DNA of 64,000 nt, taken from Cryptomeria japonica (taxonomy: Eukaryota > Streptophyta > Pinopsida > Cupressales > Cupressaceae). Below the pieces are notes generated by a model. It ran no database searches and was not told the origin of the DNA. It was given only the letters and a program-made list of their open reading frames with translations. A program made the position numbers and the translations under genes. Location of the stretch: assembly GCF_030272615.1 (NCBI RefSeq), contig NC_081412.1, forward strand, positions 549,410,488 to 549,474,487. Reading direction: 5' to 3'. Positions 47,641 through 59,514 of this stretch are shown here, one piece after another. Each line of letters begins with the position of its first letter. Within the stretch, counting starts at the first letter, position 1.

Positions 47641-47853
47641 TGAAATCTGATGATCAACGGGCTCAAATTCTTTTTGAATCATTGAGTATGGGTAATTATT
47701 TCTTATATACTGATGATGAGTTTGAAGTTGTTCCTGAAATTGAGGATGTCATTTCACTTAATGAAAGTTCAAGTGATTGTGAAAGTATTGTTGTTGAATC
47801 CATGGGATCCTCAACTCCACAAGAACAAACTCTCAATTTTGATTTTGTTAGTG

Positions 47854-48310
47854 TTGGTGGTCCAAATGATGTTTGGACATTAGAGTTTGATGGTAGTTGT
47901 TCTTCCACCATATCATGAGCTATTATTGTATTGGTGTCTCTTGATGGTAAAAATTTTCCATTTTCCTTCAAGTTATAGTTTGACAATACTAATAATACTG
48001 TTGAGTATGAATCTCTTCTTTTGGGAATGAATGTTTCTCAAAAGAAATGGATTAAGAATTTGCATGCTCAAGGAGATGTTGAATTGATTGTCTGTCAAGT
48101 CATAAATATCTATCAAACAAGAAGCGATAAGCTAAGGCATTATCATAATCTTGTGTGGGATTCAATTGAGGCATTTGATGCCTTTGATTTATTTGTTGTT
48201 TCTTGTGAATTCAATGATAGAGCAGATTCTTTAGCAGTGTCTACAACTTCTTTGGTTTCGCATGATGATTTTTCAAGATCAATGTATATTATTGAAATGA
48301 TTTTTTGACC
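47854..48310 (+). pseudogene. Additional (archaeal-type) RNase H domain of element E, upstream of RT
   Basis: WTLEFDGSCSST (catalytic Asp codon at 47889-47891) is followed by NTVEYESLLLGM, GDVELIVCQV and finally FNDRADSLA. This is the Asp-Glu-Asp-Asp order of the second, aRNH-like domain described in plant Tat elements. Here it sits between protease and RT, while the ordinary gypsy RNase H follows RT. A stop near 47918 and a second near 47980 break it. Such domains are thought to supplement RNA removal during reverse transcription. Confidence 0.75.
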
Positions 48311-48401
48311 GAGTGTTCTTGATAATTCTGACAATTGGCAAGTGTTCAATGATGATCGTCATGTAATAAATTTCTTGTAGACTGCTAATAATTTTGATGA
48401 C

Positions 48402-50400
48402 TTGTATTTTGATGGTAGTCAATATCCTTCAAAAGATGTCATTGAAAGTGTTGATGTAGAAACTGGTGAAACATTTCTACAATTCAAAGGTAATAAGATT
48501 CCTAAGGGTCTTGTTTCTCTTGAAAAATTGTTTGACAAGCATGATCACTATGTTAAAAAGCAACAGAAATCAGCTGCTAGCATAATGGAGTATGAGCAAG
48601 TGAATATCAAGACCGAGGTGAATCCAAAGATGATCAACATTGGAAAATGTTGTTTACATGAAGAAAGGTGGAAATTCATTGTATTATTGCAGCAATATAT
48701 TTATGTCGTGGCCTACTCATATGATGACTTGAAGTCTTTTTGTCCTGAAGAGCTTTGTCATGACATTCCATTGAAGACAGGTGTTTCTCCTTTTTATTAA
48801 AAGCAAAGGCAGTACAATCTGAAGATTTTGATACCATCTTTGCCGAAATTCAAAAAATGTTAAAGGAAAGGATAATCTTCCCTATTCATCACTCCACCTG
48901 GATATCTAATATTGTATCGATGCACAAGAAGAATGGTGAGATTCGGATATGTGTTGATTTCTGAAATTTGAATCAGGCATCCTTGAAAGATAATTACTCA
49001 TTGCCTGTCATGGATCATGTCTTACAAGTTGTTACTAGATCTGAAATGATGTCTATGTTGGACATATTTTTGGGTTATAATCAAGTGGAGGTTCTTGAGC
49101 AAGATCAACACAAGACTGCATTTACCACACCTTGTTGGTATATGGACGCTCCAATGAGACATTGTGTGTGATTGAAGGTTTTGTCATTGATGGAAACCTT
49201 GCAATCTTATGGCATCGGCAAAGCATTACACAGGCAACCTTGCAATACTATGGCACCGGCAAGACATTCTACCGGCAAAGCATTATTCAAGAAAGACAGT
49301 GCACCGACATCAGCAAGATCACTCTACACTGGCACCGGCACTGGCACAGAAGAAAAGATGTATACTGGCATAGAGGCCGATAGGATTTTTGATATGTAAT
49401 ATTTTGTTTATTATTGTAAGCCGACTTGGAAAATTGTAAAATAACTCTTGTATATAAAAGAGATCATTGTAGACATTTGTAGGAGGTGATATAGCTATCA
49501 TAAGAAAATTATTAGGCAGACCTAATGTGCGAATTATAGGTCAAGGGTATATGTAAAGAACAGAGTGAGAACCGGTACTGAATCTGGCATTGAAGATGCT
49601 ATTGTAAAGCAGTACAAAATATTGGATTAACTTAATCCTCATTGTAAGTCAGTGTGACTTCTTACTGAGCAGTGTGCTCTAGGCAGTTAGCCTTCCTACA
49701 TGTGCAGGCCCCTATTGTAAGTAATATTCTCTTATTGGCCAATAAGTGAATATTGTGGGTCACAAATCCCACCGAGGTTTTTCCTACACCGGGTTTCCTC
49801 ATTAAACATCTTGTGTTATGGTGTTCTTTTCATGTGGATGCTTTTGATTCTATTAATTACATTAATTCTTGCATACCGGTATACTGTTACTTTATGTTCT
49901 ACATGTTTTGTATCAAGAAAATTACATTACCGATTAGATACTGAATCACTCCCCCCTCTCAGTATCTGTGGGAACCCTAACATGCCTTGGGGTACTTTTG
50001 CATATCACAGGATGCCTTTTGGGTTGATAAATGCAGGAGCGACTTTCCAATGTGCAATGGACTTGGATTTATAAAGTTTCCTTAGTAAGTTCATTATAGT
50101 CTATTTGGATGATCTGACAGTTTATTCTAAGAAGCATCAAGATCATTTCTATCATTTGCAGCAAGTGTTGGAGAAATGTCGCCAACATGGAATTTCCCTT
50201 AATCCCAAGAATTTTTTTTTTGGGGTAACTGAAGGTAAGTTGCTTGGACATATTGTCTCAAGAGAAGGTATCAAGATTGATGTTGAAAGGGTAAAGGTCA
50301 TCCGTAATCTTTCTTTGCCAGCAAGTAAGATTGATGTGCATTCTTTCTTTGCTAATGTAAACTTCTTGTGAAGGTTTATTCCGGACTTTGCTGAAAAGAC
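48402..50400 (+). pseudogene. Reverse transcriptase of element E (interrupted by solo LTR M)
   Basis: Pieces 48402-49132 and 49988-50400. Visible blocks: VVAYSYDDLKSF, then LCHDIPLKTGVSPF and MHKKNGEIRICVDF. These are followed by SLKDNYSLPVMDHVL, then MSMLDIFLGYNQV. Solo LTR M falls in the FTTP-WGTFAY motif. After M come FAYHRMPFGLINAGATFQCAM, split by M's flank, and the catalytic YLDD at 50102-50113. KLLGHIVSREGIKID and the RFIPDFAEKT connection follow. Stops at 48798, 48961 and 50072 and several frame changes inactivate it. Confidence 0.87.
49133..49982 (+). mobile_element. Solo LTR M (850 bp) inside E's RT
   Basis: It starts TGTTGGTATATGG and ends ACCCTAACA. Flanks CACCT (49128-49132) and TGCCT (49983-49987) match at three of five bases, and both differences are transitions. 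It splits the conserved FTTP / WGTFAY motif of RT, which fixes the boundaries independently. It carries repeated CACCGGCA phrases (about 49250-49345), the AGGC...GCCT hairpin near 49682, and the C-run module near 49950-49963. Confidence 0.85.
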
Positions 50401-50797
50401 TCGTCAACATAGTTGACATGATGAAAGGCAATTATCTTTTCAAGTGGACTCGTGAAGGAAGGAAAGATTTTCATGAAATTAATGAAGCTATGGAAAATGC
50501 CCCAATTTTGGTAAGCCTTGATTATACCAAAGAGTTTATCATGTATAGTTATGCATCAAATCATACCTATTCGGCTATACTAATGCAAAAGAATAATGAG
50601 GGTGTTGAATCACCCATTGCATTCGAAAGTTACCCATTAAAGGCTCATGAATTGAAATAATCAAAAATGGAGAAGCATGCCTTTGTCATGGTTAAAGCGA
50701 TAAAACATTTTAGATTTTATATTCTAAATTCACATGTCATTGCACTTGTTCCTAAAGTTGTTTTCAAGTCAATTCTCACACAACAAGAATTTGCAAA

Positions 50798-52512
50798 TGT
50801 AGACATCTAAAAATGGTCAACACTTGCAGAGTCGTATTTTAACATTTGTGCATTGCCTTATTTTAGGGTTTTTGTGTCGTATTAACATTTCTCCTATGTT
50901 ACGCACTAGATCTTAATCATTTGTGAGCATCGAGTCCTTCTTCTACATTCTTCATTTGTCTCGCTTTCAAATTTGGTCTTGTCGATAACAATCTTCAGTC
51001 ATGATTTTGGTCGATCTTATCCTGTCGCATCAATATGCGTGCTCATTTGTCATATTTTGGACATCGTCAATTCGATTTCATTTTGGACATCGTCAATCCT
51101 AATTGATGATAGAATTAGGGTTTTGTCCTCTTATCAATCTTATCATTTTGTGGTCGATTTGTCATCGATCGTTGTCCTTTTCAATCTTGTCATCTTGCGA
51201 TCGATTTGTCATCGATCGTTGTCCTCTTATCAACCTTATCATCTTGCGATCGATTTGTCATCGATCGTGGTCATTTTCAATCTTGTTGTTTTGCAATCTA
51301 TTTTGTCATCGATCGTTGTCCTCTTATCAATCTTATCATTTTGCGATCGATTTGTCATTGATCGTTGTCATTTTCAATCTTGTCATCTTGCAATCGATTT
51401 GTCATCAATCGTGGTCATTTTCAATCTTGTCATTTTGCAATCTATTTTGTCATTGATCGTTGTCATTTTTGTCATTTTGTGATCGATTTGTCATCGATCG
51501 TCGTCTTTCTCAATCATGTCAATTTGGAGCAAGTAGTCATCATTCCTCATCAATTGACACATTTATCAATCAAATCATTTGTCAACATTGGTCTTTTGTT
51601 AATCAGAATCATAATAGAATCGGTATCAATTATCTTTTGTCAAGACCTAATTGTCATCCTTGCATTTCTAATTCATCTTCTAGGGTTTCATGATTTATTC
51701 ATTTAATCTTGTTTGTCATTTCTCCCTCTAGGTTAAATTATTTATTTATTTATCCTAAGTCTTCTTGTCACAATTAAATATTTATTTAATTGGCTAACTA
51801 ATTCCTCCTCTCTTTGTGAATTAATTAGTGAATGAAAAAATTATTAATTAATTTACCTAATTTTCCAATTTACTAATTTCTCCTAATTCCTAATTTTCTA
51901 ATTTTCATCAATTTTCTAATTTTCTAATTTCTAATTCATCTAATTTCTCCTATTTCTCCTAATTTCATGGGGATGACATGTCAATTTGTCAATCAATCAA
52001 TTTGGACATAGCAATTTGTCATAATTTGTGATAATTATCAATCAATCAATTTTGCATAGAAAGTGTCAATTTGTCATAATTTGTCATATTTGTCATTCTT
52101 GATTTGAAATTTCCTTTCAAATCTCTTCATGCTAATCTTGTCTTTTCTCCAATTTATCTATAAATTGGATGAATTTCTTCAATCCCAATTAATCACTTTT
52201 TTGAATCGATCCCCGAATCAATCACGCTTCTAGTATTCTTGCACTACCGTCTTGTCAATCTTGCTCTCACATTATGCTTATGCACTTGAAGGTGAGATCC
52301 ACAAAACAAAGCAATTTGAAGGAGAAAGAAGGACAATCGAGAATTATGGAGGAGACATCTGCATTTGTGATGGTTTGCGTTTGAAATGAATGTTTCATTT
52401 CCATATCTCTATTGAATGTTTGTAGGTTTTGTTATCATTGCAATCCGGTTTTGTGATTGAGCTAGTTTAATATATACTTGATTTGATGATGATTTCCAAA
52501 TTCCTATCTACA
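50798..52512 (+). mobile_element. Solo LTR L (1,715 bp), probably gypsy
   Basis: It starts TGTAGACATC and ends CCTATCTACA, so its tips are inverted TGTAGA/TCTACA. The duplication is GCAAA (50793-50797) versus GCAAC (52513-52517), one mismatch. It lies in E's RNase H, whose frame resumes after it. It contains a 47-bp tandem array (51151-51515) and AT-rich TTAATTAATT-type stretches near 51770-51930. Open frames of up to 169 codons across the array are repeat artefacts. Confidence 0.85.
51151..51515 (+). repeat. Tandem array of about eight 47-bp units in solo LTR L
   Basis: Each unit contains CGATTTGTCATCGATCGT followed by a pyrimidine-rich TTTCAATCTTGTCAT-type half. The ATCGATCGTTGTC core is partly self-complementary (CGATCG). 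Units are slightly diverged and one near 51460 is shorter. Confidence 0.85.
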
Positions 52513-52589
52513 GCAACTAAAAGGGGCAATTGGGTTGCTAAGATTCAGGAATATGACATGGAAATTAAGCCTACTAAGTTGGTTCATGG

Positions 52590-53670
52590 AAAGGTTTGTG
52601 TCAGTTGATCGTTGATAGAAAATCAAATGATGAAGTAGTGTTGGAGAATGAAAGCATGAATCAAGATCTTCCCAAGGTTCTATTTATCAGCACCACTAAT
52701 GAGTGGTATTCTGACTTAGCATACCTTTTAACATATGGAGAGTGTCCTACACACTTGTCATGCAATGAAAGGCGGACCTTGAAGCTCAGAGCGGTGAATT
52801 TTGTCTTATGGGATAATGGTTTGTATAAGAAGGGTTTGGATGGAAATTTCCTACGTTGCATTGACAAGCAACAAGGTTACTTCAAGATTTTCATGATCTT
52901 GCTTGTGGTGGACACTTTTCTACTTCTATCACTACACACAAAATTTTGCGTGCAAGATACTATTGGCCAACATTGTTTAAGGATGCATACAGTTGGGTTC
53001 GCAAATGTGAGCAATATCAATAATTTGTTGGTAAGCCTAAACTAGCTACACTTCCTCTTAAGCCAATGGTAATTGAAGAGCTCTTCCAGCAGTGGGGATT
53101 GGATTTTGTTGGACCTATCAATCCAACATCTAGTGCATGTATATTCTCACTGCAATAGATTACTTCACCAAGCAAGTGGAGGCAATTCCAACTAAGCAAG
53201 CTACTTCAATAGTGGTTTGTCAATTTTTGAAAGAGAACATCATTTCAAGTTTTGGTGTTGCTCATAAGATAGTAACTGATAATGCTTCCTATTTTTCATC
53301 TTATGAGATCATTGAATTGTGTTTCGATTATGGTATTACTCTTTCACACTCATCTGACTATTATTCGCAAGGAAATAGTCAGGCTTCGTGAAGTAATAAG
53401 AACCTGGTTACAATTATCAGAAAGTTTATTGATGAGAGACAACAGACTTGGCATAGGGCTCTCTATGATGTGCTATGGGTAGATCATATAATTCCTAAGA
53501 GAGAAATTGACATATCACCTTTCCAAAATTTGTATGGATTGAATGCTGAGATTCCTATCACTTTGGAACTTCCAACATTGAAGCTTGACAAGGTCGTTGA
53601 AGATGAAACTTACCAAGGTTCGTTTGATAAGCAGATTATGTTTCTTTATCAGTTGGAGGAAACAAGAGAT
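52590..53670 (+). pseudogene. Integrase of element E, N-terminal and core parts
   Basis: It begins with the spacer after RNase H (FISTTNEWYSDLAYLL), then the zinc-binding region (degraded, around 52870-53035, including TKFCVQDTIGQHC in a shifted frame). The catalytic core follows, with AIDYFTKQVEAIPTKQAT (first Asp), KIVTDNASYF (second Asp) and the third acidic site lost to a TGA in QGNSQAS. SPFQNLYGLNAEIPITLELP follows. It breaks off at QLEETRD where element H is inserted, and the C-terminal domain continues at 60443. Confidence 0.85.
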
Positions 53671-54581
53671 TATTGGGATCCAAGAACACTGAGAGGGGGG
53701 GTGAATTAGTGTTCTACCGGTATGAACAGTTTTTATCCTTTTATACCATGCATATATAAACTGTTAAACAAATAAGCATATAACAAGAAGAAAATAAACC
53801 ATCCACATAAATGAACACCATAACACACAAAATTTATACATGGAAAACCTCAATGAGGAAAAACCACGATGGGATTTGTGACCCACAATATCAGTTCACT
53901 GGCCATATGAAAAGATGTTACATATATAATAAGGGCTTGCACTTGCAGGAAGGCACACTACCTAGAGCATGCTGCTCATCACTAAAGACCCTCACTGACT
54001 ACAAGCATTCTTCTAAAGTAAATTACTGAAAATGAACTCAAGAATGCATCTGCTATGCCAAATAAATTTTTGGTTTTGTCTCTACTCTATACCGGTTCAT
54101 AAACTCTGAACTACTACCGGTATCTCTTCTCCTCCAAGAATACATTCCAAGCTATCTATAGATCATTGCATGATATAAAATTCACATACAAAATGATCTT
54201 CATACATATATTTCGCATTATACAATTCTTCTATAATCTCTTATTCCACATATATCATCTATCACATCATATCAAAAATAACCTAGCAGACTGACCTATA
54301 TACCTATTACAAATGATATGCCTTATATCGGCTTACAATACATTTACAAAGATATTCAATCTTGACCTTGAAAATATTTACAAAATGATTTATTAAGTAA
54401 ATCCTCCTTGATGTCTGCTTCCAATGAAGTATTGATGTCGGTGTCGATGTCGGTGTAGCCCTGAATGCTCCAAAGTTGGTATCTGTCGGTACATGCCTCC
54501 TAGTGCCGGTTTATGACTTCCATTAGATCTTGTTTCCATCAATGGAAATAAAATGAATCCAATGAGTGTCAATTGCCAATA
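53671..54581 (-). repeat. 3' LTR of element H (911 bp)
   Basis: It starts TATTGGGATCCAAG (TG mutated to TA) and ends GCCAATA on the plus strand. A G-run module lies near 53690-53702, and CACCGACA-like phrases near 54430-54455. Confidence 0.88.
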
Positions 54582-54782
54582 ATCTCCCCCTTTGGCATTG
54601 ATGGCAACACTCATGTGGAAAATGGATTCCATGTTGATATGCTCCCCTTGAGAAATACACTCTATTTGATATCCTTCCCATGTGTTTCTTTGATATTTTT
54701 CACATATATGCATACTCCCCCTTTGACATTAATGCCAAAGATTGGTGAAAGAATTGAAAGAATAAAAGAATACTATTAGTTT
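54582..54782 (-). promoter_or_regulatory. Paired polypurine tracts of element H
   Basis: On the minus strand GCCAAAGGGGGAGAT directly precedes the 3' LTR (about 54582-54596), and GTCAAAGGGGGAG lies at about 54717-54729. Same doubled layout as A and C. Confidence 0.78.
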
Positions 54783-57700
54783 CACTGGAGCTTAGTCACC
54801 TTCAAGATTTTTGGGTATGCCTTTTGCAATAACTGAAGATATGTATCCCACTCGGATTTGAAAGTATCAGAAATAGATGCTAGTCCACATAGTAAGTGGG
54901 AAATTGTTTCCTTCTATTGGATATCTGTTGGTGTGGGTTTAGCTATCATATCCATGCACTCTCTCTTATGAACACCCAATGAATCTAGTCTAGGACTTAC
55001 CAATCCTCTTAGATTTCTTTCTCTTCGCATGATTTTATCTCTCTCCTTTTCAAAAGAAAAAATTTGGTTCTCCAAGGACAAATTTGTCCATCAATAGATG
55101 TGGTCAATGCAGTCAATCCATCAAAATAATTAGCAATTTTAGCCATCTTATCATATAACTCCTTCAATCTGCTATCTAAATTAGCTGTAAGACTTTCTAT
55201 GTTACAATACACTCTGTAGATATTTGTAAATCGTTTTAAACAAACCTCAATAGGAATAAGTTTGTTCTCAATTTTCTTCTTCTCTATTTCTATAATCGAA
55301 TCAAAAGTTTATCTTTTTGTTGCTAAGAAATTGTCCAAAGCTTGTCAGTCTGCAATCTCCCTCAGAGATTGAAAATTGTTGGGTATATGCTCTCTTAGAG
55401 TCTTGAGCTTGCCGGAAGGGCTTGCTCCATCTTCAAACTAACAGTTAGGTATTACTCTGTGCAATACTAAGACCAATTGAACAATTATTCCTTTGTCTGT
55501 AGTACCTTCCTTCAATAATTTCTATGTAGCCATCATCATCAATTCAGTTGGACTCAACTCAGAGACTGATTTCTTCTCAACTTGAGAAGTGTCAATTGCC
55601 AAAACCTTAGTTGGGGAATTAGTTTTATCTGCCAGTATGGAATCAATTGCTTTTACCTTGTCCATCTCAACCTCTTTTGCATCGGTGGCATCACCACTTG
55701 GTGCAGTGTCTGTTACTGCCGATGGAGTATTATCCATAATATTTTCAGTGTCATGTACATTGTCTTGCTCAAAAATGGTATGTGTCTGTACAGACTGTAC
55801 ACTCTCCTTAGTTGGCGGTTGTGTATGAATATCTATAGTTACTATAGGTTGTGTCAAAATTGGAGTTGAACTACCGAAAATACCCTTCCCTTTTGATTTG
55901 TCAGAAATGGTGGAAGTTGTTACCCTTGCAAATTCTTCTTGAGATGTGAGAAAGTCTAGGTTTTTCTGAAAGAGTTTGGTCCATCCCTTATTAGTCTCAT
56001 TTATCACCTCATTTACTCTCCCCATCATAAGGCTTATCTGTCAGGATTTACTACTGAAAACTGTCCTATTTGCAGTGTTTATACATTTTTTCATTTCTTC
56101 ATTATTTACAGCACCACACAATTCCAAAAGTGATACTTCTTTGATCTCCCTATCTCTCTTAACAACATCAAGTCTTCTAGCCTCAAGTTTATTATACAAG
56201 GATAAAGGTATCTCCTTCAAAATTTCAACTAAGGCTTTCTTATAAATGTCTATATACAACAAAATAGCCTCTTCTAATTCATTTTGCTCATTCTCTTCTA
56301 AATCTTCATAATACTTTGATATATTTTTCAATATTCCATCTTTTATAATTTCATCAATAAGCTCAACACATGTTATTGTGGTCTTACCAGTTCTAGTATC
56401 ATCACCCTTCTTCTTTTTGCTTGTGGTTGCCAGTGTAACTGGTTTCCTCTTTTACATGGGCTTCCTTGTTGGTGGTGGAGATGCAATAGGCTTAGTTTCC
56501 TTTCTAACAAGTCTCCTCCTCTACCGGTGGTTTTACCACATTCTTCCTTTGTACCCTTCTGAAAGCCAAAGGTTCATCATCCTTAGAATTAGAATTAGAA
56601 GTGATAGGGGAAATGTGAACTTGTGGCTTCTTCACTTCTGCAGTACCAACCTCTGCCAATTTAGCTGTCTGTTTGGATTTTGAACCCAGTTGAGTGTCTA
56701 TTTTATAAATCAAATCTTGTACATATGCAAACATATTTTCTATTTTCTTCTTTCTTCTCTTCCTATTAAAAATGGTCTTCACTTCAAGAACCTTCTCTCC
56801 TGTTGTACCAAAATGATCTGTTTTATCATCTAATGGGGCATCTAAGAGAATCTTTGCATAGAGTTCAAAAATGCTATCATCCACCTCATATCCAAGCTCA
56901 GTAATCTAGATTTGCCTAGGTTCAACTACTTCCATAAGAGTTTCATCAGTTTTACCATGAAACAAATATCAGTGGAATACTTCTCCACAATATTCTTTGA
57001 TATTCTCTCCCTTTGCCTCATGTTTTCTTGAAATGTCTTAAAATACCCTCAAAGTTTCTCATCTCTGTTGGTACCAAGACCAGTGATTTCTTCCTTGATC
57101 TTCATACCTACCGGTATGTCATGAGCCCAACACTTCTTCCCTAGATCGGGTAGCTCATTCAGGAAGTAAAGCATTAAACAAACAATCAAGTTTCCATACC
57201 TGAAATTGTCTTTCTTGATTCCTTTGATCTTACCAAGGTTTAACATCAACTCACTCCTCATCCATTCACATATGTCATACTTCACATTGTTCCTTAGCAT
57301 CTAATATGCAGCATGAATGCATGAACTAGCAACAAAATTCAATCGGTTGGATTGAGTTACCTTGTAACCTATGATCATGCTTGCAAACTTTATATTCATG
57401 TCGGTGATTGTGCTTATCCTCATTGATCTGTTATCAGGTGTAGCACCGGTGAGTTTCTCGACCTCTATGTTGGAAATTTTCTTTCCAGGTTCTTGTCCAA
57501 CCTTGGGTAAGTCGGTGACAGCTTGCATAGCCTCCTTCATGATCATGTAAGGCCTATCTATCCAAATAAATTTGTTGTGAACCATGCTCAAAACGTATCT
57601 GATAACCTCATCTTTGGATTCCGATATGTATAGAATAATGGTTAACCCTAGATCCTCAATTGCTTTGTATTTTGGTTTGATGGTTTCAGAGTCTCCCAGT

Positions 57701-57939
57701 ATCATAGATTGATACATACTTTTGATGTCATTTGTGCCCAAATCCTCAAGGGGGCATTGAATGTATACCCTCACATCTTCAACATACATTACATCATCGG
57801 GAACCCTATAAAATGCTCCCATTGAGTCTTTCTTTTTAGCAATTTTGAGAACCTCCTTAAATATTGGCCTTAACCTATCCTTGACTTTGACAATGATGGG
57901 ATTTGTAATAAAAGTAGGAGCTAAAGATCCAGATGCCAT
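54783..57939 (-). pseudogene. ORF2 of element H: large protein of unknown function
   Basis: It starts at ATG 57939-57937 (MASGSLAPTF), about 1,050 codons. Order parallels B's ORF2: a globular N-terminal region (57301-57939), then FRYGNLIVCLMLYFLNELP near 57180, then KYSTDICFMVKTDETLMEV near 56940. A basic RKRRKKK segment and linker follow, then KYYEDLEENEQNELEEAI near 56290. After that come a Thr/Pro/Ser-rich stretch (55700-55900) and a final helical region. The Glu/Lys repeat of B is absent. Stops and at least two frameshifts (56504-56884 is in another frame) break it. A shared layout in two elements with different LTRs implies the gene matters to this family. I cannot assign a function. Confidence 0.7.
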
Positions 57940-58290
57940 TTTAAAAAATACCTGAAAGTGAATGTCAATGGAAGATTGAGTGCTTCAGATAACTACGCGA
58001 AATCCTTTCACAATGTTTTTTCTCGCTCTTAACTCGCCTTTACTTCGCTTTGAATGCTTGAATTATTGGTGAGTGAAAATGAATTCACTTACCCCCTTTT
58101 AACAGTGAATAAAACCCTAATTTTATGTAATAAATACTTCACCAACAACCCTACGGATGTCGATTTCACAATCATATGTCGGGTGAACCTTCATTGATGA
58201 TGAACACAACTCTCCAGATCTCTTTCAGATCTCCTTAAGTCTCTTCTGGGGTAATATGAAAAATTTAGCAATGACTTTGCCAACCCCTAA
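57940..58290 (-). promoter_or_regulatory. Leader or possible internal promoter ahead of ORF2 of H
   Basis: About 350 bp with no frame. Minus-strand features: AGGGTTTTATTCAC near 58100-58113, GTTAAAAGGGGG near 58090-58101, a purine-rich AAGCGAAGTAAAGGCGAG near 58035-58052, and TTTCAGGTATTTTTT just before the ATG (possible 3' splice site). Layout matches 17063-17504 in B. Confidence 0.4.
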
Positions 58291-59500
58291 GGCTTATGCC
58301 TCAATTACTAGTGGAATTTCCTCCAGGTGGAGGAATACCCTGTTCTACTGGTGGAGTTACTAGTGTAGATCCATCTCCACTTGGTTCTTCATATTTTCTA
58401 ACCCATCTCTTTGTGTGATCTTGATGTATTTCATCTACCTTCTGCTTTCCTTTCTCATTGTCTTTATCATTATTAACTGGTTGAGTCTTGCTTTTGCAAT
58501 ACTTAGCAATATGACCTATTTTGTTGCATGCATAACATGTAACATTGTTCTTTTGAATTGCTTTGACATATCCGGTATCATTTCTTGATGTACAATGATT
58601 AGCAAAATGTCCAAACTTTCTACATGCATGAAATTTAACATTCATTCTACAATCTTCTAATCTATGACCATATTTCTTGTAATTTGTGCATTGACCGGGA
58701 ACCGAATTGTGGTTTTGATTTTCTTTATATCTACATTATTTAGCCATATGCCCAAATTTATTGTAAATAAAACATCTACCATTGAATTTATAATAATTAG
58801 ATTGCCTTATTGGTTTCCTCTATTCTGATGAGTTCTGCATACTGGTTGTTTGATCTTCATTTGCAGTACCAGATCTTTCACCTTGTACAAATCCAAGTCC
58901 TCTATAATCATCAATCTGTCTTCGTCTTTTCAATAAGTCATCCAATTGTGAAACACTAATTCTAAACTTTTCTTTATACTCACTTGGAGTAGTCAGATCA
59001 TCTCTCAGAGTAGTTATTTGTCTTTCAAGTTCTTGTTCATTGTTCCAGGAGTGTGCCAAATCAGTTCTCGACATATTATTCTCATGAGGCAATCTACCAC
59101 ATTCATCAAATTTGTTATTCAGAGATATAACAAGATTATCTACCTTCTTCTTTCTATCCTCAATATCTTTTGATAACCTCATAGTCAGATCTTACATTTC
59201 ATTCTTCATGAGCATGTTTGCTTGACTTAGTTTCTAACATTGTTCCTTAAGAGAATTCTTCTCCTCATCATCTAGTTTCTACAAAAGTTCTTTTCTCTTG
59301 GCTTGAGAAGACGATAAATTTTCTTGCAGGATAAGAATCAATTCATTTGCAGAATTCAATTCTTCTTGTAATTTCAAGTTCTTCATCCTTTCAGCATCAT
59401 AATCCTCAAGAGTCATCTCAAGTTGCTTCTCACTGGCCATGTTCAAAGATTCTAGTTCCAGGATCTTCCTTGAGCTGTTAAACTTCTTCTGAGGAACCAA
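58291..59500 (-). pseudogene. Coiled-coil and four-zinc-knuckle protein of element H
   Basis: A coiled coil (58900-59480, e.g. MTLEDYDAERMKNLKLQEEL) is followed by four knuckle-type modules: CFIYNKFGHMAK near 58765, CTNYKKYGHRLEDC near 58690, FHACRKFGHFANHC near 58620, and an intact CYACNKIGHIAKYC near 58530. The first three have lost one Cys each. A Pro/Gly-rich tail ends at 58301. Stops occur at about 59278, 59225, 58820 and 58737. As in B, no capsid domain precedes it. Confidence 0.75.
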
Positions 59501-59514
59501 GCTCTGATACCAAT
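59501..59514 (-). other. Primer binding site of element H
   Basis: The minus strand reads ATTGGTATCAGAGC directly after the 5' LTR, a perfect tRNA-Met primer site. Confidence 0.92.

Larger units (their letters stand above)
50401..52600 (+). pseudogene. RNase H of element E (interrupted by solo LTR L)
   Basis: Pieces 50401-50797 and 52518-52600. Includes NYLFKWTREGRKDFHEIN, EFIMYSYASNHTYSAILMQ (normally D-x-S at the active site, here a Y-x-S change), SKMEKHAFVMVKAIKHFRFY. After L it ends RGNWVAKIQEYDMEIKPTK. This is the standard gypsy RNase H linked to RT. A stop near 50658 and L's insertion inactivate it. Confidence 0.82.

Noticed and set aside
49172-49399. Small ORF with repeated TGTGTGT-like residues in solo LTR M
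   Set aside because: It translates the CACCGGCA-type repeats of the LTR and overlaps another open frame, with no sign of coding constraint.
50973-51706. Open frames of up to 169 codons resembling a membrane protein
   Set aside because: They translate the 47-bp tandem array in several frames, which is a repeat artefact inside a solo LTR.
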